Made by a program: the position numbers and the translations under genes. From assembly GCA_021904315.1 (NCBI GenBank), contig CM038911.1, positions 18,015,390 to 18,079,389 on the forward strand: a DNA stretch of 64,000 nucleotides, read 5' to 3'. Under the pieces are notes generated by a model that was not told where the DNA came from, did not search any database, and saw only the letters and a list, made by a program, of their open reading frames with translations. Below are positions 47,386-59,049 of the stretch, piece by piece (positions within the stretch are counted from its first letter, which is position 1; every line of letters begins with the position of its first letter). The DNA is from Sphagnum magellanicum (taxonomy: Eukaryota; Streptophyta; Sphagnopsida; Sphagnales; Sphagnaceae).

Positions 47386-48814
47386 ATTATCCTTTCAAGG
47401 ATGGTATGTTCACCATTTTGAAAATATCACACCAAGTATATCTACCATCCAATCCATTTTGATGATGCCATGTGAAATGGGTCTCATAATCTTCCTATAG
47501 AATAACACATTGCATTGATGATTACAATATTACTTCTCATTTTATCAATCTTGTCACAATATTGGAAAACTTAATATATCATGAGAAACATTCACATGTT
47601 CCAACCATTGGTTAAATGCCATAGGTCTTGTTGTTGTTTACTTCTCATATTTTGGTAATTTCTTACAAAATAACATATTTACGATATTACAAAAAAAAAC
47701 TCCACAACATTTTGAAAACCAGAAATGAAAATTCATAATGTAGTCGTAACCTTATGAATGTTGTTCACAAAATGTTAGAGTATCACCTTCATCATCAATA
47801 TCAATAATGAGCTACATGACTCCCCAATTAGTTCCTTACAATGGCTGTAAACAAGTATGTAATAATTTGCCCAAGATTTTCAACAAAACCATATATCTAA
47901 ACATTTTTGTTTTGAGTTGTTTTGTCCAAGTCTCCCATAATAAAATGATAAGGGGATCATTCAAAAAGATCATTGTTGCACCATCGTAAATGTCAACTCC
48001 TTTCATTGATTTGTTATTGTGTAGATTGTTATTTATTATAAAATCAAACACATACATGTGCACATAATGACCATTTCTCCATCCTAGTGTTTACACCATA
48101 ATTTCCAGGCTAATTTACAATTGTAGGAAACTATGTATATATGAAATTGTAAAGACAGTTCCAGAACAACAATTTGAAAATAACATGACAATAAGTGTAG
48201 TCATAACCTTATGAAAACTTGTTGCCCGATGAATGGTAGAGATTCAACAAAATAGGATTTAAACATTTGTTTAATTTTGAATTTCAAATTACTTTTGGAG
48301 GGAAAGGAACGAGGATTTAGATCTTGATTGTGATGAAGGTGGGAAAATTGTTGATACACACACACATAGATTTAGAGAGTTGCTAGAGAATAAAATAGAG
48401 ACACAATATGTAGTTTGAAGTTTTGTTAGGCTATGAACAACATATTTTCATGTTTTACATTTTTTATTTCTACACTTTATACTACATATGTTTGATATGT
48501 TCACTTTTGAATAAAGAAAATATTAGAATATTGATGAAAAAATAGTGAATATATTCTAAAATTGTTGTGTTTTCTAAACTGGAATGATTAAAATCTAATC
48601 ACAAATTTTAATTAACAAGAATAATCAAGAATCTAGGAAATAATGAAACAATATAATAATGATAAAAATGTGTGAATGCAATTTGTAATAGAACTTGAAT
48701 GGGTTAAAATAACAAATTGTATGTGTTGTATGTACTATTGGGAGTATAATTTATATTGTTTGTTAGTAAACATAGAATAAGTCTAAATAGAATATGTGCC
48801 TACTAGAGCTGCTC

Positions 48815-49045
48815 ACAAAGGATCAAATGGTCACCTTCATTAAGAATAACAATGAAAGAGTTGTCATGACTAACCATTGACTTCATCAGCTCCTAATAAA
48901 AGGAGTAGAGAAATAAATAATAACAAACCCCATTTTTTTGGATGAATGATTCTACAAAATCTACATCTTAAGTTTCCAAAAGCAATGGGAAGATTCAATC
49001 ATGATGTTGGTTAGCATTCAAGAAACATAATTCAAGAGACTATAC
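48815..49045. repeat. Dispersed repeat B, second copy
   Basis: Diverged partner, in the same orientation, of the segment in SWS1 intron 4 (27775-28110). Confidence 0.6.
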
Positions 49046-50163
49046 ATGAATTATGTAAGACTCCTTCAAGCTTGGATGGTGTATGTCATCATGCTCTTAT
49101 TATCCCTCCATCAAGTTTGGTTACATTGACTATGATAGGTTGTGCAACAAATGCAAAGTGATTAATAGTGCCAAAATTGCATGTTTACTAGATGTCAAAC
49201 CAATTGAGTTATTTTGTGCAAGACATATATATTTACTTGCAATGTCTATTCACAAGATAAGTAAAATTCGAATGGATCCCAAAGCTTGAATGAGATTGGT
49301 TTGTCATGCCACTATTTAACACAAAAACCATGTTACTCTTTTGACCACCATAGATTTATTGAGGCAATTAAAGAAATATTTTTCAATTTCCAAACACACC
49401 CATTCATTAGCAAAACAAACCAATCAACAAAATCTACTTTTGAATTATGCATTGGAAACAAAAGTTAAATCATAGATCCATTGATGATTGTGCATGGCAT
49501 ATAATTGCCAAGAATAAGGCAAAGCCCATGACAAGAGTAAGTGGCCTTCATGCTTGACAAGCACATATTCCTTCCTTGTATGCTTTTCAAAAAGGATTTG
49601 GGTAGACCAAACATATGTGATTTTCCAAAGAAACGAAGAAAAAACCCTTAACCAAGTGAGCACTTCTTCTGACTCTGGTTTGCTAAAGAAGATGATGAAG
49701 TTGTAATGATATGTTTTATCCCTACCACACCTCAATAACTTATTTTCCACCCCCTCCCTCCCTCTCTTTCTTTCACTCTCATTCCTTCTTTTCCTTCCAT
49801 TCCTTCCTTCCTACTTCTGGTGGACTTACTTTTGCATCCAACAAATGTAATATTAAATCGTTTTTTCACAAATTTTTCCTACAAAACTTAGAACAACAAA
49901 GCGACTTGCACAATCCATTGCAGTGATGCAAGCTATGAAGGATTCAAGATCCATGTTTGATGAAACGCATTGTGATGATGCATTTGGATTGCGTTACACA
50001 ATGCTCCTCACCTCGTCCTTTCTTTTTGTGCTTTTTCACATTTGTGAAAAACACTTTTGATGCATCTTATTCTATTACAATGCTTCATTTGTTTACAAAC
50101 GTATCTAAAGTGTTGTGCCACGACTTGCTTGTCCTCATCAAGCTCCCTATCCCACCACTTAGA

Positions 50164-50193
50164 GAAACCCTAAACCCTAAACCCTAAACCCTT
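50164..50193. repeat. Interstitial plant telomere repeat (CCCTAAA)n
   Basis: About four contiguous CCCTAAA units, the Arabidopsis-type telomere sequence. An inverted TTAGGGTTT word lies about 50 bases further on. It is too short to be a telomere. Confidence 0.9.
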
Positions 50194-50295
50194 TACAATC
50201 TACCCTCTATGAACTATTTCTTAATCCTCTAGCTCTTGCATTTTAGGGTTTCTCCAACCTACCACCTCAGTTTTTTGACCCAAATAAGGCAAGAC

Positions 50296-50385
50296 AAATT
50301 GGGGTGCTAAAAATAAATAAATAAATCTAGCCATAACTACAAATTGGGGTGCTAAAAATAAATAAATAAATCTAGCCATAACTAC
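50296..50385. repeat. Perfect tandem repeat, 45-bp unit (2 copies)
   Basis: Units starting AAATTGGGGTGCTAAAAATA at 50296 and 50341, each containing a triple AAATA/AATAA tract and ending TAGCCATAACTAC. The two copies are identical, so the duplication is recent. Confidence 0.95.
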
Positions 50386-50726
50386 AATTTATATCATGTC
50401 CAATAAATATACACCTTATTCCCAAATGAAGAACATGTCAAAATCTGCCCTTAAACAAAAAATATCCGGTGACGGGCAACTGGAAAAAAGAGACAATCCT
50501 GCATAGACCAATAGGGTAAGCTATATTTTATTTTTATTTTATTTTTCCTAACTACCCGTTACACCAGCCCATATAGGTACTTAAAACAGACCATGACACA
50601 GTACAGAAAATGGTGTTAAGGGCCGTTTCCTCAGCCATAGAGGTCCCTAGACAGCCCTATCCCTAAGTACTGAACACCCTGTGAAAGGCCCTTTTCCCTT
50701 GTAGTAAGAAATCTGGGCTTTTAACT

Positions 50727-51155
50727 GCCAAAGTGAACCAGCACCCACCAGTGCACCATCATCCACTGGATGTCCCTTATGACTTCAGTTGGTGGATGAA
50801 CCTCAACTGAGTTAAAATCTGGTTTCAAATTGGTAACCTATTCTGTAAAAAAGTAGGTCCTATATGTAGGGAGATAACTAGGTAGGGAAAAAAATAGGTG
50901 ACTAATAGGGTAACTAGATAGTCTATATATATAGGTAAGGGCTGTTTTTTTACTACCTACCTCTGAATAACCCCAAGCTTGTGGGTGGGTTATTTACTTT
51001 TTACGAGTCAGTAAGTAGGTAGTAATTTAAATAGCAACTGAGCCTAACCACCATGGTTGGTTAACTATGGAACTGGAACCCAACAGAAAATAATTTTCTG
51101 TCCATTCACCATCCATCCTTCATCGTCCGCTGCTGGGTGCTGATTCTCTTTGGCC
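50727..51155 (-). mobile_element. MITE-like element, copy 3 (inverted)
   Basis: The left end is GCCAAAGTGAACCAGCACCC. The reverse complement of the right end is GGCCAAAGAGAATCAGCACC. Relative to copies 1 and 2 the landmarks run backwards: GGATGAACCTCAACTGAGT, then CTACCTACC and GTAGGTAG around a CCCCAAGCTTGTGGG segment, then CCATGGTTGG, GGAACCCAACAGAAAA and CCATCCATCCTTCAT. It lies some 540 bases upstream of the gene at 51692, so it is part of that gene's upstream region. Confidence 0.8.
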
Positions 51156-51691
51156 GGGACGCGCTTTGAAGCTCGCGGGAGGGCGGGGCTTCTTCAGTCC
51201 TCGTCCTGGAGTACGCGAATTGGATCTGCGTCGACATTCTTGGAAGTGGCAACGACAGGCTTTTCTGTTTGGTAGATAGGCATGTTTTTCTTCCCTTTGG
51301 AGCAATGGCGATAGCAAATCTGATCCAGTTTTGGTAGAGGCTGCTATGTGATAACCAACAACAGGCAGCAAAGGATCGCCCTCGCCCTATTATTAGGGTT
51401 TAGTGAGCTGCAGGAGGTCGGTCGTCGCCTTCCTTGTCAAACAAAATCGGTCTGCTATTCTGCATAAAAAACGAGGCTTTGTGATTTTTCCAAGTGTGAG
51501 TTTCCATGTCGTTGAAACCAAATTGCGTACCCTTGCATGTATGTGTGTGTGTGTGTGTGTGTGTAGAGAGTTAGAATGAAAATAATTCAGAGAGAACCCT
51601 TGAAAAGAATTCTTCTGCTTAGGGCTTCTGCTTAGGGTTTCGTTTTTTTTGGAAGCAACTTTGATCTGGGGTTGCTAGCAGTTGGTACCAG
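51156..51691 (+). promoter_or_regulatory. Upstream region and probable leader of the CxxC-tail gene
   Basis: It is GC-richer than the spacer (about 51120-51470), with a (GT)n microsatellite at 51544-51564 and a duplicated TTCTGCTTAGGG word near 51612-51640. No TATA box or start site could be fixed. The ATG at 51692 follows GGTACCAG. Confidence 0.4.
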
Positions 51692-53106
51692 ATGAGTTTA
51701 GCATTGGTTCAAGGGTATACATCTGAGGAGGATGAATCAAGGTTACCAGCAGACAGCTATTCTTCAGAAGAGGAAGAAGAGGTTGAGGCCATCCCTGTAC
51801 AGTCGCCGAAGCCTTGGTTGCCACCTGATGTGTCTGCTGCCCGAACATCTTTACTGCCCTCTGCAACTCACATCTTTTCTGAGGTCTGGTACAATTTTTC
51901 CAGCCCTAATTCTCTTGAATTGGTCCAATGAAGGAAGGAAGGTTCATCAGAAGGTAGCATGAGTCAAGGGCAGAGACCAAAGGGGACATCTCCTCATGTG
52001 ATGTCAAAAATAGGGTTGGGTTCCTTAGAATGACAAGGATGCTCACATTAATGGTTTTCACTGCTGTCTCATGGAATGTTCCCAATGATCTTTACAATGC
52101 CAAAGCTATTTTGCCTCCAGGTTGCAGGACCTCCAGAGTTTTTGAAATGCCATGCAACAGATCCAATTCCCACTCGCCCACCTCGTCAAAGGTCAGCTTC
52201 ATCCTTCACTGAATCAGTTGCCAAATATGTGCCAAAAGAATCTCAGGAGCAGCGCCCTACATCCACAGGTAAATCATGGATCTTGGTTTCCTCTGCAACT
52301 TACTTGGGTGCAAGATTTGGACTGTATTCCCTGAAACAAACTGGTCAGGTTCAGGCAAACTAGATCTACTGAAGTCATTTTCTTCATTGAGTATTTGTCA
52401 TGAATGGTACTCATGCTTTTTTGATCCCAGACATTTCAGAGAGGTGTGTGTTGTCCCAGTTCCATTTATTTTTTTGTATTTGATGTTAAGAGGAAAGATG
52501 CAAAAGAAGAGTTTGAGATTTTGTTGGAGTTCCTTATGTAGCATGTTGTTAGTGGTGGGAAACAGGTGCAGTACTGGAGGCAAAAGCCCTTTTAGTGAAT
52601 GACTCCAACAAACCACTAGAGGAATCTGTACACCGGAATCCAAGTGTAGGCTTGCCTCCTCCAGATGAAGCAGCAAGCCTCCTGAGGTATTTTGATTCCT
52701 CTACTCCCCTTTGCAAATATATTTATTTGTTTGAATGGATTCTCTCACCACATAAGGAAATGTGTGGCACAGCAGTTCAGGGTTGTAGAGATTATGTAAA
52801 TTCACATGGACACATCAGTATTTATCTCCTGCCTCACTGTGAAGTAAATGTGTTTAAACTGGAGTTTCTGGGTGCCGGGATAGAATGTGTCTGCAATGTG
52901 GAGTGCCAAAAACATATTCTGGGGTGAAAGAGAGCATGGTGTGCCCCTTATGTGGAGACCGGCCAGTAACTGTTCCAATACCTACTGAGAAGAAAAGGGG
53001 CTCCAAGGTGAAAGATAAGGAACATAGCAAGCGCATGAAAGGCCAGTCCACTCACTCTTCCTGGAAAAGTGAAACAGAAATGCACCTGCGCCAGCAATTT
53101 GATTAA
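51692..53106 (+). CDS. Conserved-looking acidic protein with paired CxxC tail, function unknown
   Basis: Four coding exons with GT-AG borders and matching phases: 51692-51883, 52121-52268, 52572-52686 and 52884-53106. The product is 225 residues. The N terminus is acidic and serine-rich (MSLALVQGYTSEEDESRL, then a run of five Glu). A LLPSATHIFSE|VAGPPEFLKC stretch crosses the first junction. A basic, Pro/Ser-rich middle and LPPPDEAASLLR follow. The last exon encodes MCLQCGVPKTYSGVKES with MVCPLCGDRP. This gives CxxC-x14-CxxC (C154, C157, C172, C175), a probable zinc-binding hairpin, and then a lysine-rich tail ending TEMHLRQQFD. The composition suggests a nuclear RNA- or chromatin-associated factor, but that is inference. 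I recognise no named family. Four exons in perfect phase, ending on a natural stop, argue that the gene is real. Confidence 0.82.
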
Positions 53107-54145
53107 CATGATTTTTGGTCTGCTGTACACTAAGAATCTGCAGATGCTCAACTCCAGAACTCTCCTCCTGAAGGCAAGGTTTTACTGTGAAGGCAATTAG
53201 AGTGTAAGAGGGACAAAAGAAGCCAAATCCAACAGATAGTGACATGAATAGGCCTAGTGGGTTTCTGCCAGTCTAGCTGTGTGAGTGCGCAAATTTGGAG
53301 CCATATTTGGATACGATTGCCATTGTGTTGAGCAGTCACTTGGGAGCAGTGTCTATAATGATGTTACACTCTGAACACTACAGGACGGTGATGTTTACCT
53401 GATCCTACAACTGCAATGAATGAATTTCTCTTCAGAAAAATACTTGTTATCTTCATGGTTGCCTGACCTGCAGTTTTGGGAGGAGTTATTGGCTAATGAT
53501 AATTCACAGGGTGGGTGTAGTCTGGGTTTGGTTATGTTGATTGCATATAGAGTTACAACCTCAATTGGGAGCTGATAGGAATGGCAGATTGTCAATGAGC
53601 ATATGTACTTTTTATTTATTGACTATGTTGTTGACGCACTATCCAATGTCATCATCATTGAGTCTTCCCATTTCTTCTGCATATGCAGATGTTTGTATTA
53701 TGCTTTGCCTGAAATTTTGGGCAGATTGTTATAGATTGAACTACACCCACCCACACCTGCAGCTGATGAAGTGAGGGGGATGCATTGCTAGCTCATGTGT
53801 TCATCACTGCTATATAGATGATGAAGTTGATAGTCTCACTTTGTGAGCAGCAGCTGTCACAAGGTTATGTTATCTTCAAAACATCATTGTGGGGATATTT
53901 GTGCAATCTTGTTGACAAGAATATCGATCAATTGTCCATTTTTTCTTACTTCAACTGAGCAATAATGAGTCTCTAAGGGAATTGCAATTTTCACTGTAAG
54001 AAAATACCATTCCAATGCTATTCTTGATCACTGGATGAGATTTGTGATGTAAAATCTTGCAGGTGAAAATTTAGGGTCACAGCTGCAGTACAGGATTCTG
54101 GTTCCTTAAGGGAAGAAACAAGGCAGTCAAGCGGTCATAAAAAAA
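53107..54145 (+). other. 3' region of the CxxC-tail gene
   Basis: Likely 3' UTR followed by intergenic DNA. No further exon with a good frame is visible. Open stretches at 54439-54714 lack splice support. Confidence 0.45.
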
Positions 54146-54310
54146 TTCGCGGTTCTTTTGGATCCTGTTGCCTAGTGTGGAAGTTTTGAATCATTTAAAA
54201 TTCGCGGTTCTTTTGGATCCTGTTACCTAGTGTGGAAGTTTTGAATCATTTCCTATTCGCGGTTCTTTTGGATCCTGTTACCTAGTGTGGAAGTTTTGAA
54301 TCATTTCCTA
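54146..54310. repeat. Tandem repeat, 55-bp unit (3 copies)
   Basis: TTCGCGGTTCTTTTGGATCC starts at 54146, 54201 and 54256, an exact 55-bp period. The units differ at one internal base (GTTG/GTTA) and in the last few bases (AAAA versus CCTA). This is a young local duplication between two convergent genes. Confidence 0.96.
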
Positions 54311-54952
54311 TCTATTGCCAATGAATTTGTGTTTCTGACAAACCGAGATGGTGTTGAGATTTAGATTGTGACTTGTGTCTTTGATTCATAAGCTTGCCAT
54401 GCAGTGCAGAAAAGACAGATCCAAAGAAAGCGCTGTAAATGTGCATGGACTCTGAGACATATCCAAGGCTCTGTAAGAGTTTGTGGAACTCTTCCATCAT
54501 ATCAATACTGGAGACATTGGGAATAAAGATTAGGATTTACTTCATCACCACTTTCTGGAGTGGAACATGGGTCAATTGTACTATGCTTTTAAGGTTCTTA
54601 TGCTCTCCTACTTTTGCTGTGCACCTCAATGCTTGGAAGCCCTGTTCACAGAGATTTGATGGCAGAGAAAGCCTCTGGAAGAAATCAATGGAACAAGCAC
54701 CAGAAACTTTGTAACATCAACAGGGAGTCTTGCTCCTCTGGAAAAAATTGCACCATCCATCTGGTGCCTATGATACAAACCTACAAGGACAGTGTCTTTT
54801 GGTAAATCGGGCGTCTCATCTCCAGGAGGTCTTTTAGGTGAGGACATCCTCTTCACCTAAGACATCTTCTTCTTCTTCTTCACCAAAGAGTGTGTTTCTT
54901 TGCCTATGAAAATTTCTGGACATGGGGAAGTAGTTCTAAACATGGTGTTTGT

Positions 54953-56284
54953 TTAAAGAGCCGTAATAGTTTCGAGCTGAGAGCTAACACCACACAGAGT
55001 TTCCATCCAGGGGCTGCGCAAAGTCTTCAAAAGCTCCCGGGCTTTGAGCCTTGTTCGCTGTGAGCAGTCAAGCTGAAGGAGCAACAGTAAAGCTGCAAAG
55101 GCTCCTGACTGTAGAGCTGCCACCAAACAAGCTGGTGAAGCTTTGCAAACTGACCAGAGAATTGCAACACTGAGTTCTGTAGCCAAGTTGGAGACTGTGT
55201 GTAGATGGTGCACTAGAGCAGCCATGGCTAAGGCATGATTGGCAACAGCTGCTCTTCCCTCTGCTGTGGTGCAGAGAAGCTCCAGAACCCCTAAAGCAAG
55301 CTCCACATTGCTTCTCTTGGCATCTGGAAGAAGCTCTATGAGCAAAGGAACCACTCCAACCTCCACAACCCTAATCCTGTTTCTCCTTGGAATGCAGATG
55401 GTAAGCAAAGCCTTCAAGCCGGCCCTGATGGCCTTTGGGTAGAACTCCTCTCGCAACAACTTGGCTAGAGCTTCAAGCACTCCCGGCATCGCTCCGATGC
55501 TGCTGCTGCTGCTCTGTGACGATTCCGTTTCCGATGCGATTCCCGCAAGAACGGTTGCGGCATTTACCCTGGCATCCAAGCTTCCTTTGCACAAAAACCA
55601 AGCTACGGTTGCAACCGAACTCTGCGTCAGAAGCTGCTGTCTGTTTGCTCCCACCTCAAGAAGCGCAAGGATGGCGAGCGCTTCTTCACAAGCCTCTAAG
55701 CTGAAAGAAACTCTCTGCTGCTTCTTCTTCTTCCTCTCTTGTTCTTCTTCTACTGGCATTGAGTACTTACATCGGAGTTCTAGAGCACCACCGATCACCG
55801 AAGCGAGCACGGAAACGGCGTCAGATTCTTGGATACATTTGCGATTCCTCTCGCTCTCTCGAGCCACCGACCTGATGTTCTTCAGACTGGGAAGCGGATC
55901 CACGGAACTCTGCACTTCGCGAAGCATTCTGGCCACGGTATCAGCAGCCACGGGCACAGAGGGAGTCGGGAGGAGTCGTACAAGGGCGCCGGACGAGCCG
56001 CCGCCACCGTGCGCTTCGCACCAGTCCTGGATGAGACGCCGCAACGTGTGGTTCGGCACGAGCTCCAAGGAAGCCAGCGTCTGCATCGTCGCTGGACATG
56101 TATGGTTCCCCGCTTCTAGCCATGGCTCGATGCTGCTCCGCTCGTAGCTTTGTCCCGTGCACAACACCACCGGATCCCTCATAAGCTCCAACGAAATCGG
56201 ACATTTGAAAAAGGATGGCACCACTGCTGTTGCTGCTGCTGCTTCTTCTGCTGCAACGCTCTCATGAATCTTTTCTGGCCTCAT
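54953..56284 (-). CDS. U-box/ARM-repeat E3 ubiquitin ligase, PUB22-29 type
   Basis: One uninterrupted frame of 443 residues without introns, as is usual for the PUB22-29 subgroup (about 410-460 residues). The U-box spans about residues 23-97: FFKCPISLELMRDPVVLCTG, QSYERSSIEPWLEAGNHTCP and LVPNHTLRRLIQDWC, with every consensus position kept. A Gly/Ser linker follows (GGGGSSG). The rest is ARM-like alpha-solenoid, for example EACEEALAILALLE, RVNAATVLAGIAS, RAGLKALLTICIPRRNRIRV and VEVGVVPLLIELLPDAKRSN. The U-box recruits E2-ubiquitin and the ARM repeats bind the substrate. Relatives act in the cytosol in immunity and stress signalling. Sequence resemblance is greatest to PUB25/26 from memory, but no alignment was run. 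The start is the first Met, 28 residues before the U-box core. Confidence 0.95.
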   Translation of the reverse strand: MRPEKIHESVAAEEAAAATAVVPSFFKCPISLELMRDPVVLCTGQSYERSSIEPWLEAGNHTCPATMQTLASLELVPNHTLRRLIQDWCEAHGGGGSSGALVRLLPTPSVPVAADTVARMLREVQSSVDPLPSLKNIRSVARESERNRKCIQESDAVSVLASVIGGALELRCKYSMPVEEEQERKKKKQQRVSFSLEACEEALAILALLEVGANRQQLLTQSSVATVAWFLCKGSLDARVNAATVLAGIASETESSQSSSSSIGAMPGVLEALAKLLREEFYPKAIRAGLKALLTICIPRRNRIRVVEVGVVPLLIELLPDAKRSNVELALGVLELLCTTAEGRAAVANHALAMAALVHHLHTVSNLATELSVAILWSVCKASPACLVAALQSGAFAALLLLLQLDCSQRTRLKARELLKTLRSPWMETLCGVSSQLETITAL

Positions 56285-57520
56285 GATCTGATCTCAGAAC
56301 TTTCTTTCTTTCTTGCAAGCTTCGTCTCCAGCTACAATTCTTCTCCTTCAACAGCTTCTCTCCAGAGTTTCAACAGAAGATAAATTCCCCAAGCACATCA
56401 GCAAAATTCTTCTTACAATACAAAAACATTACAAAAGCATGCATATAGTCAGTCACAAAACAAAACCAAACAAACAAACAAACAAGACTGAGTACCAAAC
56501 AAACACAAAGCTTGATTAAAAAGCAGCTGGAGTGCACAAATTAAAAGAGCGTCAAGCTGCTGATCAATATCACACAAATGGAGAACTAGTGTAACTACTG
56601 CAGCTGCTCATTATAAAAACAAAAGTCTGACAAATTGGGTTTGTTGCAAAATTAGAAAAGAGTAAAGATAAGGCAACCCAAAAAGCCCATAATTGTGAAA
56701 GACTGGACACCAGAGAGCGAGAGAGAGAGAGAGTGATTGAAGAGAGAACTAGTGCAGAAGATCAGGCAACCCAAAAAGCCCACAATTGTGAAAGACTGAA
56801 CACCAGACAGACAGAAGGAGATATGAGAGAGAGAGAGAGAGAGAGAGATAAGAGAGTGTATTATGAATGAAAGAGAGAGTAGATGTGTACATGGGGGAGG
56901 AGGGGATTGAAGAGAGAAGTAGTGCAGAAGAACAAGAGCAGCTAATGGTAATGGGAAAACCCAAAAAGAGTTGATCTAATTGCCAGTCAAAACAAAAAGG
57001 GTGTGGGGGGGGGGGGGGGGGGGGGGGAGGTGGAAGACCAGCAAAAGAATCTGAGCTAGTCAAAAGCTTAGAAGAAGTTTGAAGACGATGAGTAAATTTG
57101 AAGAAGTAGGCAGAAGAGAGACCCAGACAATTCTCTAGAAAGACACAGACACAGAGAGAGAGAGAGAGAGAGAGAGATGTGTCAGAACAGCTAAATCTGG
57201 AAGCAGAGAACTGCAGTGAGTGATGAGCATGCAAGAAGACCAGTCAAGGGAGGGGGGGAGAGAAGGACTGACTGACAGTCAGACTGGACAGAATCTATGA
57301 AGCAATCATAATAGATAGGTAGGTAGGTAAGTAGGTAGGTACCCACCCAGTACCCACTTCTTTCCTGCCTTTTTTTTTTTGGGTTTGTTGGCCCATCAAG
57401 GAAGAAGAAGAAGAAGAAGAAGAAGGTAGGAAACAAAAAGGGTTAGGGTGGTGAGGGAGGAAGTGTGGTAGGTCCTTGGGGTGAACCAACCAACCAACCA
57501 ACCAACCAACCAACTAACAC
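56285..57520 (-). promoter_or_regulatory. Upstream/leader region of the U-box gene, GA/CT microsatellites
   Basis: Read in gene orientation this is strongly pyrimidine-rich. (GA)n on the plus strand occurs at about 56716-56735, 56825-56849 and 57155-57178. There is also a poly-G at 57007-57027, GGTA at 57315-57342, GAA at 57403-57425 and CCAA at 57484-57512. The sentence AAGGCAACCCAAAAAGCCCA, continuing TAATTGTGAAAGACTG, at 56671 recurs at 56764, a roughly 93-bp duplication. CT-rich leaders are common in plant genes. The transcription start cannot be placed. Confidence 0.5.
56671..56810. repeat. Tandem duplication of about 93 bp in the U-box gene leader
   Basis: GCAACCCAAAAAGCCCA-(T/C)-A and ATTGTGAAAGACTG with ACACCAGA occur at 56674-56713 and again at 56765-56806, each followed by a GAGA tract. 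Confidence 0.8.
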
Positions 57521-58810
57521 CCATGTTGGTACCATGGTTAAAATCTCAAAATTCATTTAAATTATTTCTTAAAAAAATTGCAAATATCCCCCCCCCATGC
57601 TTAGACTAATTCAGGGGTCTTTGAGTTCAAATCTAACTTTTTTGGGGGGTTAATATTTTCTCACTTTGGGTTTTGGGTTTTTAACCATGGTTTTACCCTG
57701 GTCGGTGTGGTCCAAGGTAGGAAGGACAGGGGGTGGGGGGAGAGAGGAAGACTATTTGTGTTCAAAGTTTAGAAATAATGCTTTTTCTTTTTTTCTTTTT
57801 TTCTTTTTTTTAAAAAAATGGGGTTACTGGAGAAATTTTGCCAATACATACGTGAATATGAAGTCATTGCTAAAATTGCTAAAATGAAGTAAGTGCTCAA
57901 ACGCCAAAATTTGAGGGAATTAAAAAATTTGGAAAAATCACTGAATTTCTACTCCTTATGGTTCAAGTGGGTAGCCAAAAATATGGAGAATGTTTTAAGT
58001 TTTTTTTTTTTACTTTGACATCTCCATTTATATGCGAATGTGACTAAATATTCCCAATTTTGCTAAATCATCTTATGGGAAGACTTAACCAAATATGATT
58101 GTGAGAAAATTGATGAAAGTGAAAAATAAATTAATAAATAATTCTTTTATATTTTTGCCTATCTACTGGAACTTAATCTAGAATCTGACAAAATTTTCAA
58201 TTTTTAAGAAAAAAATCGAAATCTGGCAAAAATGCTTTCTTTTCGGCAAAAATCCACCAAGAAAAAAGAAAACAAGAACAGAACTTAAAACTAGTGTGTT
58301 TTTGTTGGCGAATTTCCACCAAGAAATTGAGTAGAAATTTTTGGAAAACTCTGTTTTTCTAGTGCAAATTTGACTAAATTTTCTAATTTAAAAAAAAATT
58401 CTCAAATTTTAGATATCAGAAAAAAATATTATTATTGTAAAATTATTTATAAAAAATTATTTAATAATAATTTACTAGGTCTGTGGAATAGGGTTTTGCC
58501 CTAGCCATGGAAGGAAAAAAAATCCCTAAACATGAAGAGCTTGGGGTACCTATTCAAATAAAATGAGTTCAAATCTAGTCCAGTTCAAAGCCCAGCTTAA
58601 CCAGACTAACCCTAGATCAAATTTTCTAGTTACTAACCACTTTAGTACATATCCACAACCTTAACCAGACCATCCCCTAGACCTAGAGTTAGGTAGTTAC
58701 CACTCTAGTGTGATTGGTTAAAAAATGACCAATGTGACTAAAAAGATACAGTACATCTTTCCCTACCAGTACATTTTTGCAAAAAAGGTCTTGACAATTT
58801 CCCTAAAGAA
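57521..58810. other. AT-rich spacer
   Basis: No gene is seen. Several weak repeats of the CCAAATTTGGCTAAAT type seen elsewhere occur (for example near 58040). Confidence 0.5.
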
Positions 58811-58814
58811 CCGG

Positions 58815-58892
58815 AACTTGTGTGTAAAAGAAGGAACATGTGTGTAAAAGAAGGATCATGTGTGTAAAAGAAGGAACATGTGTGCTAAGAAG
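58815..58892. repeat. Tandem repeat, 20-bp unit (4 copies)
   Basis: Units of the form (A)ACATGTGTGTAAAAGAAGG, with one-base variants, in immediate succession. The fourth is degenerate. Confidence 0.9.
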
Positions 58893-59049
58893 TACTAAAA
58901 GGGAAGGAGGGCTACAACAACAACAACAATCCTAATCTTTGTTCCAGTTCCAGTTCTGGTCTGGTTAAGGTGGGGCACCAGTTCCGTATTTCCAGTTCCG
59001 TAGAACTGGTCTGGTTCTGTTCCAGGGTTAGCACAGTCCCAGCACAGTC

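Larger units (their letters stand above)
47391..50295. other. AT-rich spacer with dispersed repeat B copies
   Basis: It contains repeat B copies near 47730-47880 and 48815-49045. No gene is seen. A weak Gypsy-like string (STKSTFELCIG, near 49440) is too short to call. Confidence 0.5.

Noticed and set aside
49083-49470. Possible Gypsy integrase fragment (STKSTFELCIG)
   Set aside because: Only about ten residues resemble the family and no flanking domain supports it.
50164-50193. Telomere repeats as a chromosome end
   Set aside because: Only about four units, with kilobases of ordinary sequence on both sides.
55461-56147. 228-codon open frame on the plus strand
   Set aside because: Antisense shadow of the GC-rich, intronless U-box gene.
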